This document shows positions 15,361-23,256 of a stretch of DNA of 39,933 nucleotides, piece by piece (the first letter of the stretch is position 1; each line of letters begins with the position of its first letter). This stretch comes from Kofleriaceae bacterium (lineage in GTDB: Bacteria; Myxococcota_A; Polyangia; Haliangiales; Haliangiaceae), in NCBI GenBank assembly GCA_022842285.1, contig JALHPV010000027.1, positions 1-39,933 of the forward strand, written 5' to 3'. Under the pieces are notes generated by a model that did not search any database, was not told where the DNA came from, and worked only from the letters and a program-made list of their open reading frames with translations. A program made the position numbers and the translations under genes.

Positions 15361-16368
15361 CTACTCGGCGATCGGGTCGACGATCGTCTGGCTGATCGAC
15401 AGGATCTTGCCGCGCTGAGCGCTCGTGACCTTCACCGTGAGCTCGAGCGGGTCGACCTCGTCCACCGCATACAGCCGCACGAGCTGCGCGTAGTCGGGGT
15501 TGGGACGCTGCCGCGACGCGGGGACATCCACCCGCACGAGCCGCACCGTGTACTCGCCCACGACGAGCGTGCGGAAGCCGAGCACGTTCTCGTCCTGACC
15601 GCTCTCCGTCGCCTCGTGGTGGATGAAGAGGGGCCGCGTCCGCTCGATCACCTCGCCCGCGCGCTCGAGCTCGACGACCCAGTCCCACTCGACTTCGTGG
15701 CGATCGACCAGCGCACCACTCGGCGACTTCACCGTCAGGCCGCCAGCGAGGTCCGCGCACTGCGTGATGCCCTCCTGCGAGTCCGGAACGAGGGGGAAGC
15801 GCGCCCAGGGCGCGTCCTCGCCGCGGGCGACGTCGACCTTGAGCTTTGCCGGCTCCTCGCGCGCGGAGAAGTCGTACGGCTGCATCGTCGCGAGCGTGCC
15901 GTCGCGATCGTGGATCTTCACCGTGAACTTGCCGTCGGCGAGCCCGCTGAACGTGAACCGGCCGCCCGCGCTCGTGAAGCCGCGCGCGACCTCGGCGTTA
16001 CTGGCGTCGTGCAGCGTCACGAGCGCGCAGCTCGTTCCGGTCACGTACGGACAGAGGTCACCGCGCTGTCCGCCGCATTCTTCGACCGCGACCTCGATCG
16101 TGCCGCGCTCGGTGGTCGTGCCGCCGCCACCCGTGCAGAGCCACGGCATCCAGAAGCACGTGAACGGGTCGTCGGCCTTGCTCGGGTCGGCGAGCTCCTC
16201 GCACGACGAGCTCGCGATCTGCTCGGCAGAGTCGGGATCGCAGGTTGCCACCGTCGCCTGGTCCGGGAAGCAGGTCTCGATCTTTGCGGTGGCCGCTTCG
16301 CAGGCGTCATCACCGGAGTTGCAGGCAGCGGTCGCGAGGAGAAGCAGGGCGGGGGCAAGGCGAAGCAT
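15361..16368 (-). CDS. Cys-rich lipoprotein with carboxypeptidase-regulatory-like domain
   Basis: 335 residues from ATG 16368. MLRLAPALLLLATAACNSG is a good lipoprotein signal (TAAC at 13-16); an earlier ATG at 16413 would bury it. The N-terminal third has regularly spaced Cys (DDACEAATAKIETCFPDQ, TCDPDS, SSSCEE), a pattern common in myxobacterial surface lipoproteins. The middle (ARGFTSAGGRFTFSGLADGK) resembles a carboxypeptidase-regulatory or SpaA-like beta-sandwich, followed by IHDRDG. The rest has alternating strands without a known family. Surface or periplasmic location inferred; function unknown. It reads toward the ECF42 pair but is separated from it by about 100 bases containing the ECF42-type promoter. 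Confidence 0.75.
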   Translation of the reverse strand: MLRLAPALLLLATAACNSGDDACEAATAKIETCFPDQATVATCDPDSAEQIASSSCEELADPSKADDPFTCFWMPWLCTGGGGTTTERGTIEVAVEECGGQRGDLCPYVTGTSCALVTLHDASNAEVARGFTSAGGRFTFSGLADGKFTVKIHDRDGTLATMQPYDFSAREEPAKLKVDVARGEDAPWARFPLVPDSQEGITQCADLAGGLTVKSPSGALVDRHEVEWDWVVELERAGEVIERTRPLFIHHEATESGQDENVLGFRTLVVGEYTVRLVRVDVPASRQRPNPDYAQLVRLYAVDEVDPLELTVKVTSAQRGKILSISQTIVDPIAE

Positions 16369-16556
16369 GGGCCCGCCCATCAGCAAAGTCCGTTCCCCGA
16401 GCGACCCGAGCAATCTCGACGACCTGGCCGTGCCGACCGAGCAACTGGATCCGCCAGTGGATGCTCCCGTGGTGTCGAGGTCGACGCGATTTGCGCATGA
16501 CGCGAACCAGCGTGAGAAACGCTCGTACGCGGTCGACAGGCCGCACGAGCCCGATC

Positions 16557-16562
16557 TAGGGT
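16557..16562 (+). promoter_or_regulatory. Candidate -10 (TAGGGT), leaderless placement
   Basis: TAGGGT is followed by only GCCGCC before the ATG at 16569. With standard spacing the transcript would begin at or next to the start codon. Confidence 0.45.
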
Positions 16563-16568
16563 GCCGCC

Positions 16569-17048
16569 ATGCAGTACCGTATTTCGTTGTTGATTCCGCT
16601 AGTTGCCGCTTGCGCCTCGAGCACTCCGGCCCCGATGGCGCCGGCCCCGGCCCCGGCCCCGGCCCCGGCGACGGGAACGCTCCAGGCCGACACCATCGTT
16701 GGCTACTGGTCCGGCGACTGGGGCAACCTCGTCTTCCAGGTCGACGGGGATCGCATCCTCGGCTCGTACAACCACGACGAGGGCACGATCGTCGGCACGA
16801 TCCAGGGCGACCTGCTCGTCGGCTGGTGGTGCGAGGCGCCCTCGCGTCAAGCGGACGCCGATGCGGGTGAGGTCGAGATGAAGTTCGTCACGAACCCCGA
16901 CGGTTCGCGGCAGATCGACGGCCGGTGGCGCTACGGCAGCACCGCCGAGTGGAAGGAGGATTGGGACGTGAGCTACTCCACCAGCGAGGCGCCGCCGGAG
17001 CTCGTCGCGCGGTTCTCCGACGCCTCCGTGTTCTGTCCCAAGCCGTGA
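16569..17048 (+). CDS. Small lipoprotein with Trp/Gly beta-repeat domain
   Basis: 159 residues. MQYRISLLIPLVAACASS has a lipobox (VAAC). A Pro-Ala tether (PAPMAPAPAPAPAPATG) precedes a compact domain with the recurring pattern G-x-W-x-G-x-W-G: VGYWSGDWGNLVFQVDGDRI, GSYNHDEGTIVGTIQGD, LVGWWCEAP, IDGRWRYGS and EWKEDWDV. This looks like a small beta-barrel domain seen in hypothetical proteins of many Gram-negatives. No enzyme motif seen. Likely anchored in the outer membrane; role unknown. Monocistronic as far as can be seen. Confidence 0.75.
   Translation: MQYRISLLIPLVAACASSTPAPMAPAPAPAPAPATGTLQADTIVGYWSGDWGNLVFQVDGDRILGSYNHDEGTIVGTIQGDLLVGWWCEAPSRQADADAGEVEMKFVTNPDGSRQIDGRWRYGSTAEWKEDWDVSYSTSEAPPELVARFSDASVFCPKP
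16641..16670. repeat. Tandem hexamer CCGGCC (about five copies)
   Basis: Four exact CCGGCC units followed by CCGGCG encode the Pro-Ala tether of the lipoprotein. The period of 6 keeps the frame whatever the copy number. Confidence 0.9.
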
Positions 17049-17190
17049 GCACGGCGACGCTGTTCGCACGCCGGCCGGCGCACGCCGAGCGGATGCGCGG
17101 CGAGCCGGCGTGGCTCATCCGCGGTTGTACGTAGTTCCGCGCGGCGTGCTGATCGCTACCGCGAAGCGCCGAGCGCTCGGACGTGGGCCG

Positions 17191-17221
17191 GCGACATGGT
17201 GCGCTCGATGCACCATGTCGC
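17191..17221. promoter_or_regulatory. Perfect 12-bp inverted repeat before the DUF6335/PRC operon
   Basis: GCGACATGGTGC (17191-17202), a 7-base loop (17203-17209) and GCACCATGTCGC (17210-17221) form a perfect dyad. It ends just ahead of the GAGGG ribosome site (17225-17229) and the ATG at 17234. It could be an operator for a dimeric repressor or, as RNA, a hairpin next to the ribosome site. There is no T-tract, so it is not a terminator. Confidence 0.8.
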
Positions 17222-17233
17222 GTCGAGGGCCAC

Positions 17234-17545
17234 ATGAGAGCATCCAAGAAGCGAGCGACACGGCGGACGTGGAGCGACGTCGACGCCGAGCTGGCAGCGG
17301 CGGCACGCGGCGTCGCGCCGACCTCCGACGACGCCGGCGCGTTCGCCGGTGAAGACCGGCGGGAGATCGACGCCATCGGCGCGGCCGCAGGGGTCGTGGT
17401 CGCGGACGGCGAGCTGCTCGGCGGTCCCGACGCGACCGAGCGACGGGATGCCCACCGGTGGGAGCTCGATCCCGCGTCGGCAGACCCGGACGAACGTCAT
17501 CCGTCCAGCAAGCCCCTTGCCTCGCGCACGCACGGAGACCGCTGA
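17234..17545 (+). CDS. DUF6335-like small stress-cluster protein
   Basis: 103 residues from ATG 17234, which has GAGGG 4 bases upstream. MRASKKRATRRTWSDVD is basic. The core (GAFAGEDRREIDAIGAAAGV, then DGELLGGPDATERRDAHRWE, then LDPASADPDERH) follows the DUF6335 pattern, common in cyanobacteria, in which a D-x-x-x-I-G-x-A-x-G helix precedes E-x-R-D-x-x-R-W-E-L-D-P-x-S. No catalytic motif is seen. Its TGA overlaps the start of the PRC-barrel gene by one base, so the pair is co-translated. The family has no known function; in other genomes it tends to lie beside PRC-barrel and other stress-type genes (from memory). Confidence 0.65.
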   Translation: MRASKKRATRRTWSDVDAELAAAARGVAPTSDDAGAFAGEDRREIDAIGAAAGVVVADGELLGGPDATERRDAHRWELDPASADPDERHPSSKPLASRTHGDR

Positions 17546-18255
17546 TGGTGCGCCCGTTGAGGGAGCTGCACGGCTATCAGCTCGAGGCGACGGATGGGCT
17601 CGTCGGTCATGTCACCGACGTCTACTTCGACGACGACCAGTGGTCGGTTCGGTACCTCGTCGTCAATACGGGGAGCTGGTTCGATGCCCGCGAGGTTCTG
17701 ATCTCGCCGAAGGCCCTGGGAGCAGCCGATGGTGAGACCCGGACGATCGCCGCGCGGCTGACCAGGAAACAAATCGAGCTCAGTCCATCGGTCGACTTCA
17801 ACCGCACCGTGGGGGCTCCGTATGGCGCGATGACGTACGGAGCAGGGAAGGAGCTCGCTCGTCCCTACGAGGCAGGCGACCCTCATCTTCGAAGTAGTCG
17901 CGAGGTGATCGGCTATCACCTGCGCGCGACCGACGACACGCTGGGACATGTCGAGGACGTCGTCATCGACGACGAGACGTGGACGATCCGCTATCTGGCC
18001 GTGGACACCTCCAACTGGTGGTTCGGCGGACACGTCCTGATCTCGCCGCGCTGGATCCGGGCCGTGAGATGGCCCGAGCGCCTCGTCGAGCTCGCCGTCA
18101 CGAGAGACGTGATCAAGCACAGCCCGACCTGGAAGCCTACCTTTCCGATCACGCAGGCCTACGAAGACAGCCTGCACGACTACTACCGCCTACGCCAAGC
18201 CTGGTCCGTTGATCGTCGGTCCAACGAGGCTCCCCTCGAGCCACGTCGCGAGTGA
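17545..18255 (+). CDS. Tandem PRC-barrel domain protein
   Basis: 236 residues from ATG 17545, which overlaps the previous stop (TGATG). Two PRC-barrel copies: ELHGYQLEATDGLVGHVTDV with FDDDQWSVRYLVVNTGSWF and VLISPKAL; then EVIGYHLRATDDTLGHVEDV with DDETWTIRYLAVDTSNWWFG and VLISPRWI. The fold is shared with the photosynthetic reaction-centre H subunit and RimM, and stand-alone tandem versions are frequent in stress-adapted bacteria. A basic C-terminal tail follows (HDYYRLRQAW). No membrane segment, so cytoplasmic. Binding partner unknown; its coupling to the DUF6335-like gene suggests the two work together. Confidence 0.93.
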   Translation: MVRPLRELHGYQLEATDGLVGHVTDVYFDDDQWSVRYLVVNTGSWFDAREVLISPKALGAADGETRTIAARLTRKQIELSPSVDFNRTVGAPYGAMTYGAGKELARPYEAGDPHLRSSREVIGYHLRATDDTLGHVEDVVIDDETWTIRYLAVDTSNWWFGGHVLISPRWIRAVRWPERLVELAVTRDVIKHSPTWKPTFPITQAYEDSLHDYYRLRQAWSVDRRSNEAPLEPRRE

Positions 18256-18266
18256 CGACCGCGTGG

Positions 18267-18389
18267 TCAGAGCCGACGAAGCCACGGCCCGACGTGGTAC
18301 GCGACGAAGATGGTCACGACGGCGAACACCATGGCGAGAAGTCCGGGGTTGTCCATGCCCCAAGCAACAGCAAGGGTGAGGCCAACCAC
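18267..18389 (-). CDS. Possible small membrane protein (29-40 aa)
   Basis: A short frame just downstream of the VIT1-like gene on the same strand. From GTG 18389 it gives 40 residues; from ATG 18356 it gives MDNPGLLAMVFAVVTIFVAY and a basic end (GPWLRRL). The composition is that of a single-span or hairpin membrane peptide with a positive C-terminus. No strong ribosome site is visible before either start, so coding is not proven. It fills the otherwise empty 150 bases between the PRC-barrel and VIT1-like stops, and would be co-transcribed with the VIT1-like gene. Confidence 0.38.
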   Translation of the reverse strand: MVGLTLAVAWGMDNPGLLAMVFAVVTIFVAYHVGPWLRRL

Positions 18390-18405
18390 GGCGGGTCGGG
18401 CGTGA

Positions 18406-19140
18406 TCAGCTCGCCGCGACGCCAAACAACCAACCGACCAGGGCGGTCATCACCATCGCCAGCGCGCCACCGACGATGACGCGCAGGGATGCGCGCCCGA
18501 GCGGGGCTCCGCCGAGATGACCGCCGATCGCTCCGAGGACCGCGAGGCTCACCAGCGAGAGCGCCGCGATGGCGACGACTCCCAGGGCGGCGGGGGCGAC
18601 GAGTAGCCCGATGATCGGGATCGCGGCGAACACCGCGAAGCTCGCCGCCGAGATCCATGCAGCCTGCATCGGCCGCGCGAGCGTCGTCTGGTCGATCCCG
18701 AGCTCGTCGCGCATGTGCACGCCGAGCCGGTCGTGCGCGCTCAGTTGCTCCGCGACCCTGGCAGCGAGGTCCGGATCGAGCCCTCGCTTCACGTAGATCA
18801 GGGTGAGCTCGGCAAGCTCGACCTCCGGTTGCGCTGCCAGCTCTCGCATCTCGCGCGCGATGTCCGCCTGCTCGGCGTCGCGCTGCGAGCTCACCGAGAC
18901 GTATTCGCCCACCGCCATCGACATGGAGCCGGCGACCAGGCCCGCGACCCCCGCGGTCAAGATGGCGCCCGGCGACGCCGACGCGGTCGCGACCCCGATC
19001 ATCAGGCTTGCGGTGGAGACGATCGCATCGTCGGAGCCCAGGACGCCGGCACGAAGCCACTGTCCGCGGCCGCTGCGGTGCCCCTCCCGATGGTCCGGGA
19101 CTCGCGCCACGGGGGGAATCGCCGCCGGTGGAACGCTCAT
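18406..19140 (-). CDS. VIT1/CCC1-family membrane protein (iron/manganese transporter type)
   Basis: 244 residues from ATG 19140 (MSVPPAAIPP); an earlier ATG at 19194 adds an unlikely Arg-rich stretch. The family pattern is clear: LRAGVLGSDDAIVSTASLMI (first span with the conserved G-x-x-D-x-x-x-S), GLVAGSMSMAVGEYVSVSSQ (second span), and a cytoplasmic acidic helical domain (AEQADIAREMRELAAQPEVE and a GLDPDLAARVAEQLSAHD segment). Three more spans follow near the end, with ALVGWLFGVAAS as the last. VIT1/CCC1 proteins export or store Fe2+/Mn2+ by proton antiport. Convergent with the DUF6335/PRC operon. Metal specificity unknown. Confidence 0.92.
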   Translation of the reverse strand: MSVPPAAIPPVARVPDHREGHRSGRGQWLRAGVLGSDDAIVSTASLMIGVATASASPGAILTAGVAGLVAGSMSMAVGEYVSVSSQRDAEQADIAREMRELAAQPEVELAELTLIYVKRGLDPDLAARVAEQLSAHDRLGVHMRDELGIDQTTLARPMQAAWISAASFAVFAAIPIIGLLVAPAALGVVAIAALSLVSLAVLGAIGGHLGGAPLGRASLRVIVGGALAMVMTALVGWLFGVAAS

Positions 19141-19435
19141 GCCACCACGCCTGTCAGGTGCAATCGCGAAAACCGTGCGCCGCGCTCCGCACATTTGCGT
19201 CCGACAGCGGTCATGTCATCGCCGATGGTGCGCCAGGCTGCTCGAGCGTCATGAGACCACGGTGTGCACCAGACGTGCCGTCGCCAGCCGCACGGATGAC
19301 CGCACTCAGGTCAACTGGCTGGAATGACAGACGTCGGCGGCCCCTGCTGCCTCACCGTTCTGGACTGCGTGGCGCGCGAGACGCCTCGGCGCAGCGCTAT
19401 ACTGAGGGTCCCACGCTGCAGGGTGTGGACTGGCC
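19141..19435. other. Intergenic region between VIT1-like and PilZ-like genes
   Basis: About 295 bases separating divergent genes. Short frames here are unconvincing. The one element I can point to is TATACT at 19398-19403, a good -10 hexamer about 32 bases before the ATG at 19436, without an obvious -35. No repeat or RNA gene recognised. Confidence 0.6.
19398..19403 (+). promoter_or_regulatory. Candidate -10 (TATACT) for the PilZ-like gene
   Basis: TATACT is one mismatch from consensus and lies 32 bases before the ATG at 19436, giving a normal leader of about 25 bases with a weak GGGTGTGG purine patch. No matching -35 is visible. Confidence 0.4.
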
Positions 19436-21775
19436 ATGGCTCCTGACGACGCAAGTGCGCCCAAACCGCCGGTCGTCCTCCGGATCAAGCTCCGCTACGA
19501 GGACGCCGACGCGATGGTCCAGCGGTTCGCCGTGAATGTCGGCAAGACCGGGCTGTTCCTCCCGACCAAGTCGTTGCAGCCACTCGGCGCCGACGTGAAG
19601 TTCGAGCTGCGGCTGGCCAACGACACGCCGGTGCTCGTCGGGCTCGGTCGCGTGAAGGCGGTGCAGCCGCCCGATCCAGCGCATCCAAAGGCCATCTACG
19701 GCATGTCGGTCGAGCTCCTGCGCGTGACGAAGGAGAGCCGCGAGCTGATCCTCCGCATGCTCGAGCAGCGCAAGAAGACGGGCCTGCCCGAGGTCGGGCT
19801 GCCGCTGCCAGCGGACATCGAGAGCTACCCGCGCGCCTCGACGCAGCCGCCCGAGAAGACGCCCGCGTCGGGAGCGACGCCGGTGCCGCTGCCCATCGCC
19901 ACTCCGCCGATCGATTCGGAGCCTCTGCTCACGTCGCCGCGTCGCCAGAGTGGGCCGATCGCGATCGCAAAGCTCGCGGCTCCGGCCCCGCTGGCTCCGG
20001 AGGCGCCGCGCCGCGCCCGCACGTCCGTACAGGAGGTGATCGAGCGGGCCTCGGGACCGATCGCGAGCGTGCAGGTGATCGTGCCGGGCCTCGACGAGGA
20101 TGTGGATGTCGGCGCCGCCATCGCACGCGCGCGCCTGCTGTCGGTCGGCGACATGGATGTGGAGCTCGCGGCCCTGCGCGAGGCCGCCGCGGCGCCGTTC
20201 GCGATCGATGTGGAGTCCGCGTCGGCGGAGCTCGCGAAGCAGCTCGGCGGCGCGGCCGTGAAGCGCGATCGTAGTGCGCGCTGGGCGCCACCCCCGGCCA
20301 CGTCCACGCCGGTCGCGAAGATCGAGCCCGTCCTCGAGGCGAAGGTCGAACCCACGCCGATCGTCGAGGCAAGGGTCGAGCCCACGTCGATCGTCGAGGC
20401 GAAGGTCGAGCCCGCGCCGATCGTCGAGGCGAAGGTCGAGCCCGCGCCGATCGTCGAGGCGAAGGTCGAGCCCGCGCGCGCACCGATCATCGCGCGCCCG
20501 GCCACCGAACCGGTGGCCGACGACGACGTGGTGGAGACCACCGACGCGCATCGCGTGGGCACCGAGCCGGTGGCCGACGAAGACGTCGTCGAGGCCACCC
20601 CCAGCGACGGCGGGCAACCAGCCGGCAGCGGGCGACGCGGGGCGTTCGACACCCAGCCGGATCCCGAGCCGTACGAGCCCCCGCCGACGCGCATCGTCGA
20701 GATGGCTCCGGCGCCCCAGGTGGAGCCGGAGCCGTACCCGCCGAAGCAGCCCGCGAAGCCCCTCTCGCCGCTCCGCGCGGCGCTGCTGGCGAAGCGGCCG
20801 ATTCCGGCCCAGCCCGAGCGCTATGCGGCGCTGGCCGACGCGCCGATTCCCGTGGTCGATGGACCGGCGCCGGCGGCGCCCGTGCCGACGCCGCGCGAGT
20901 CATCGGAGGACATCGAGACCCTGGATGCCTCGGACCTGGAAGAGGTCGAGGAGACGCAGGTCGGCGAGATTCCGGTGCAGCCCGAGCTGACCGTCGATGC
21001 GGAGATCGAGTCGAGTCGCGCGACGCACGCCGTCGCCCCGCCGACCGAGGACTTCGAGGTGCTCGCCGAGGAGGAGCCGATCGAACCGCCCCCCCCGATC
21101 CAGGCGCCCGCGTCGATGGTGAACATCTCGGTGCCCGAGCGCCCGAGTGACATCGACTTCGCCGCGCGGCTCGACCTCGGCGACGAGAGCGATGTCCCTC
21201 GCCGGCGGGTGGGACCGCGGCGCCTCGAGTCGGTGCTCACCGAAGGCGAGGAGGACGACGAGTTCACGCCCTCCTCGGGCGCCATCGATCCACGCACGCT
21301 GTCGACGGGATACGCCCTCTCCCAGTTCGAGGAGCCGCGGTCGGCCGACGAGCTTCCCGAGGACTTCGAGCTCGCGTACACGCCGGTGCCAGGGCAGGGG
21401 CTTCCTCGCTTCGACGACAGCGATGTGATCCGGCTCGACCAGGCCAAGTCGATCAAGCCGAAGCGGCCCGATAGCGAGCTCTCGGCAGCGCTCGACGCGC
21501 TCGAGTCACCGCGCGACGATCTCGACTCCGCGCTCGCAGACCTCGAGCCGGACTCGCGCAACAACCTCGACCACGCCCTCGATGGCCTCGACGTCGACAT
21601 GGACGACCTGGAGATCCCTGTCGCTCACGTGCCTCGTCCGCCCGTGCATCGTGGTCCGCCGCCGCCCCCGCGTGGAGCCACCCCGGCGCGTGCGCCGCGA
21701 GCGGCGTCGGATGGCGGCGTCATCATCGACTTCGATGATGAAGACGGCGACAAGATCGACCCCAACGAGGGGTGA
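19436..21775 (+). CDS. PilZ-like (TIGR02266-type) domain protein with long disordered, repetitive tail
   Basis: 779 residues. The N-terminal 105 residues fit the myxobacterial PilZ-like domain: VVLRIKLRYEDADAMVQRFA, VNVGKTGLFLPTKSLQPLGA, VKFELRLANDTPVLVGLGRV, HPKAIYGMSVELL and a final helix (RELILRMLEQ). PilZ domains often bind cyclic-di-GMP; the canonical RxxxR...DxSxxG is not clear here, so binding is uncertain. The rest is Pro/Glu/Val/Ala-rich, with five tandem ten-residue EAKVEPxPIV repeats and later acidic motifs (ALDALESPRDDLDSALADLE). It ends in an Asp/Glu-rich tail. No membrane span. It could act as a cytoplasmic scaffold in motility or polarity control (inference). Confidence 0.8.
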   Translation: MAPDDASAPKPPVVLRIKLRYEDADAMVQRFAVNVGKTGLFLPTKSLQPLGADVKFELRLANDTPVLVGLGRVKAVQPPDPAHPKAIYGMSVELLRVTKESRELILRMLEQRKKTGLPEVGLPLPADIESYPRASTQPPEKTPASGATPVPLPIATPPIDSEPLLTSPRRQSGPIAIAKLAAPAPLAPEAPRRARTSVQEVIERASGPIASVQVIVPGLDEDVDVGAAIARARLLSVGDMDVELAALREAAAAPFAIDVESASAELAKQLGGAAVKRDRSARWAPPPATSTPVAKIEPVLEAKVEPTPIVEARVEPTSIVEAKVEPAPIVEAKVEPAPIVEAKVEPARAPIIARPATEPVADDDVVETTDAHRVGTEPVADEDVVEATPSDGGQPAGSGRRGAFDTQPDPEPYEPPPTRIVEMAPAPQVEPEPYPPKQPAKPLSPLRAALLAKRPIPAQPERYAALADAPIPVVDGPAPAAPVPTPRESSEDIETLDASDLEEVEETQVGEIPVQPELTVDAEIESSRATHAVAPPTEDFEVLAEEEPIEPPPPIQAPASMVNISVPERPSDIDFAARLDLGDESDVPRRRVGPRRLESVLTEGEEDDEFTPSSGAIDPRTLSTGYALSQFEEPRSADELPEDFELAYTPVPGQGLPRFDDSDVIRLDQAKSIKPKRPDSELSAALDALESPRDDLDSALADLEPDSRNNLDHALDGLDVDMDDLEIPVAHVPRPPVHRGPPPPPRGATPARAPRAASDGGVIIDFDDEDGDKIDPNEG
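20333..20474. repeat. Tandem 30-bp repeats (about five copies) in the PilZ-like gene
   Basis: Units start at 20333, 20363, 20393, 20423 and 20453 (last one partial), with a core like GTCGAGGCGAAGGTCGAGCC. Copies 3 and 4 are identical over all 30 bases, which indicates recent duplication. Each unit encodes ten residues (EAKVEPAPIV type). Confidence 0.95.
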
Positions 21776-21799
21776 GTCCCGGGCGAGGCCGTCGTCTCG

Positions 21800-23182
21800 T
21801 CAGGCGCCGAGGCCGGGATGCGCGAGCGCCTTCACGAGGGCCGCGCGGTTTCCGGCGTGCTGCTGCCAGAGCTCGATCATCCGATCGGCCTGCGTCCGGC
21901 GCGACGTCGCGATGGCCTCGACCGGTTCGAGCAGCGAGACGGCGTCGGGGGCGACCCGCTGGAGGCCCGCCTTCGCGATCGCGACGAGCTCGATGGCGAG
22001 GTCCCCGGCGGAGTGCGCGCCGATCTTCGTGGCGAAGCCCTGGCGCGGCATGTCGTCGGCGATGCGCTGACGCTCGGCGAACGAGAGCTTCGTCATGAGG
22101 GCCGTCGCGGCGGTGCGCGCGGAGGTGTCATAGAGCAGCCCGCGCATCATCGGGCCGAGCGCGAGGATCATCGGCAGCGAGCCGCAGTCGCACCCCCGGA
22201 CCTCGATGAACTTCTTGAGGCGGCCCTCGGGGAACAGCGTCGAGAGATGGAGGCCCCAGTCGCTCCGCGTCGCGTGCTCGCCCTGCCAACCCTCGGCCAT
22301 GAACCGGCGGAAGGTCAGATCGGCGGGCACCGGGCGATAGCCGCCGCGGTAGACGAAGTACATGGGGACATCGAGCGCCCACTCGGTGTACGCGCTGAAG
22401 ATGTCCTCGCGGTCGTAGACGAACGGCAGGAACCCGGAGCGCGCGTTGTCGGTGTCGCGCCAGATCCAGGCGCGATACGACTGGAAGCCGCTGACCTGGT
22501 CTTCGACGATCGGCGATGCGGCCCACAGGGCCGTGAGGAGCGAGGAGATGGAGTAGACGCACTTCATCTTCGCGGCCGCGTCGGCCTCGTCGGCGAAGTC
22601 GAGGTTCGCCTGTACCGTCGCCGTGCGCAGCATCATGTCGAGGCCGCGCGTGCCGACGGTCGGCATGTACGCGCGCATGACGTCGTAGCGCTCCTTCGGC
22701 ATCCACGGGATGTCACCGCGGCCACCGAACGGGCGCAGGCCCGTCGAGAGAAAGGCAAGACCTAGCTCCCGCGCGGCCGCGCCGAGCTGGGCGGTGTAGG
22801 CGCCCAGATCGGCGACGAAGTCGAGATCCGAGCCGACGGGGCGCCCGGCGAGCTCGAACTGACCACCCGGCTCGAGCGAGATCTGCTCGTCGCCCCGCAT
22901 GTGGCCGATCGGATGATCGTTCTCGCGGACGGGGGTGCCACCGCGCGCCGCGAACCAGTCGAGGAGGGCGTGGATGCCGTCGGGGCCGTCGTAGGCGATG
23001 GGAGAGCCGTCCAGGTGGACGCCCACGAGCTCGTGCTCCGTGCCCACACGCCATGCGCTGGCGGGCTTTCCCGCATCACGAAAGTACGCGAGCAACTCGT
23101 CATGCGAGCCGATCGGGACCAGGTCCGAGTCGTCGACGAGATGCACGAGGGTCGGGGCACTGTAGGGGGCGATCCCAGACAC
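21800..23182 (-). CDS. gshA: Glutamate-cysteine ligase, GCS2/plant-like type
   Basis: 460 residues from GTG 23182; GTG 23146 is an alternative, and the ATG at 23266 is rejected because it lies beyond the divergent pyrE start. Family motifs: VGTEHELVGVHLDG (ATP/glutamate site), DEQISLEPGGQFELAGRPV, MRTATVQANLDFADEAD-type segment (LRTATVQANLDF), VSGFQSYRAWIWRDTDNARS, RSDWGLHLSTLFPEGRLKKF and IEVRGCDCGS. These define the gamma-glutamylcysteine synthetase form shared by plants and many proteobacteria, the first step of glutathione synthesis. It tails 24 bases from the PilZ-like stop. The presence of a GST gene downstream in the window fits a glutathione-using cell. Confidence 0.94.
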   Translation of the reverse strand: MSGIAPYSAPTLVHLVDDSDLVPIGSHDELLAYFRDAGKPASAWRVGTEHELVGVHLDGSPIAYDGPDGIHALLDWFAARGGTPVRENDHPIGHMRGDEQISLEPGGQFELAGRPVGSDLDFVADLGAYTAQLGAAARELGLAFLSTGLRPFGGRGDIPWMPKERYDVMRAYMPTVGTRGLDMMLRTATVQANLDFADEADAAAKMKCVYSISSLLTALWAASPIVEDQVSGFQSYRAWIWRDTDNARSGFLPFVYDREDIFSAYTEWALDVPMYFVYRGGYRPVPADLTFRRFMAEGWQGEHATRSDWGLHLSTLFPEGRLKKFIEVRGCDCGSLPMILALGPMMRGLLYDTSARTAATALMTKLSFAERQRIADDMPRQGFATKIGAHSAGDLAIELVAIAKAGLQRVAPDAVSLLEPVEAIATSRRTQADRMIELWQQHAGNRAALVKALAHPGLGA

Positions 23183-23242
23183 GTCAATTGACCCGCTCCG
23201 CCCTTCGGCGGCTGTCCCGCCGCCGACTGACGGGGCGCGTGG

Positions 23243-23248
23243 TAGCGT
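23243..23248 (+). promoter_or_regulatory. Candidate -10 (TAGCGT) of pyrE, leaderless placement
   Basis: TAGCGT is followed by CGCGATCG and then the ATG at 23257 (8-base gap). No Shine-Dalgarno is visible. The same hexamer, similarly placed, occurs before the GST gene. Confidence 0.45.
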
Positions 23249-23256
23249 CGCGATCG

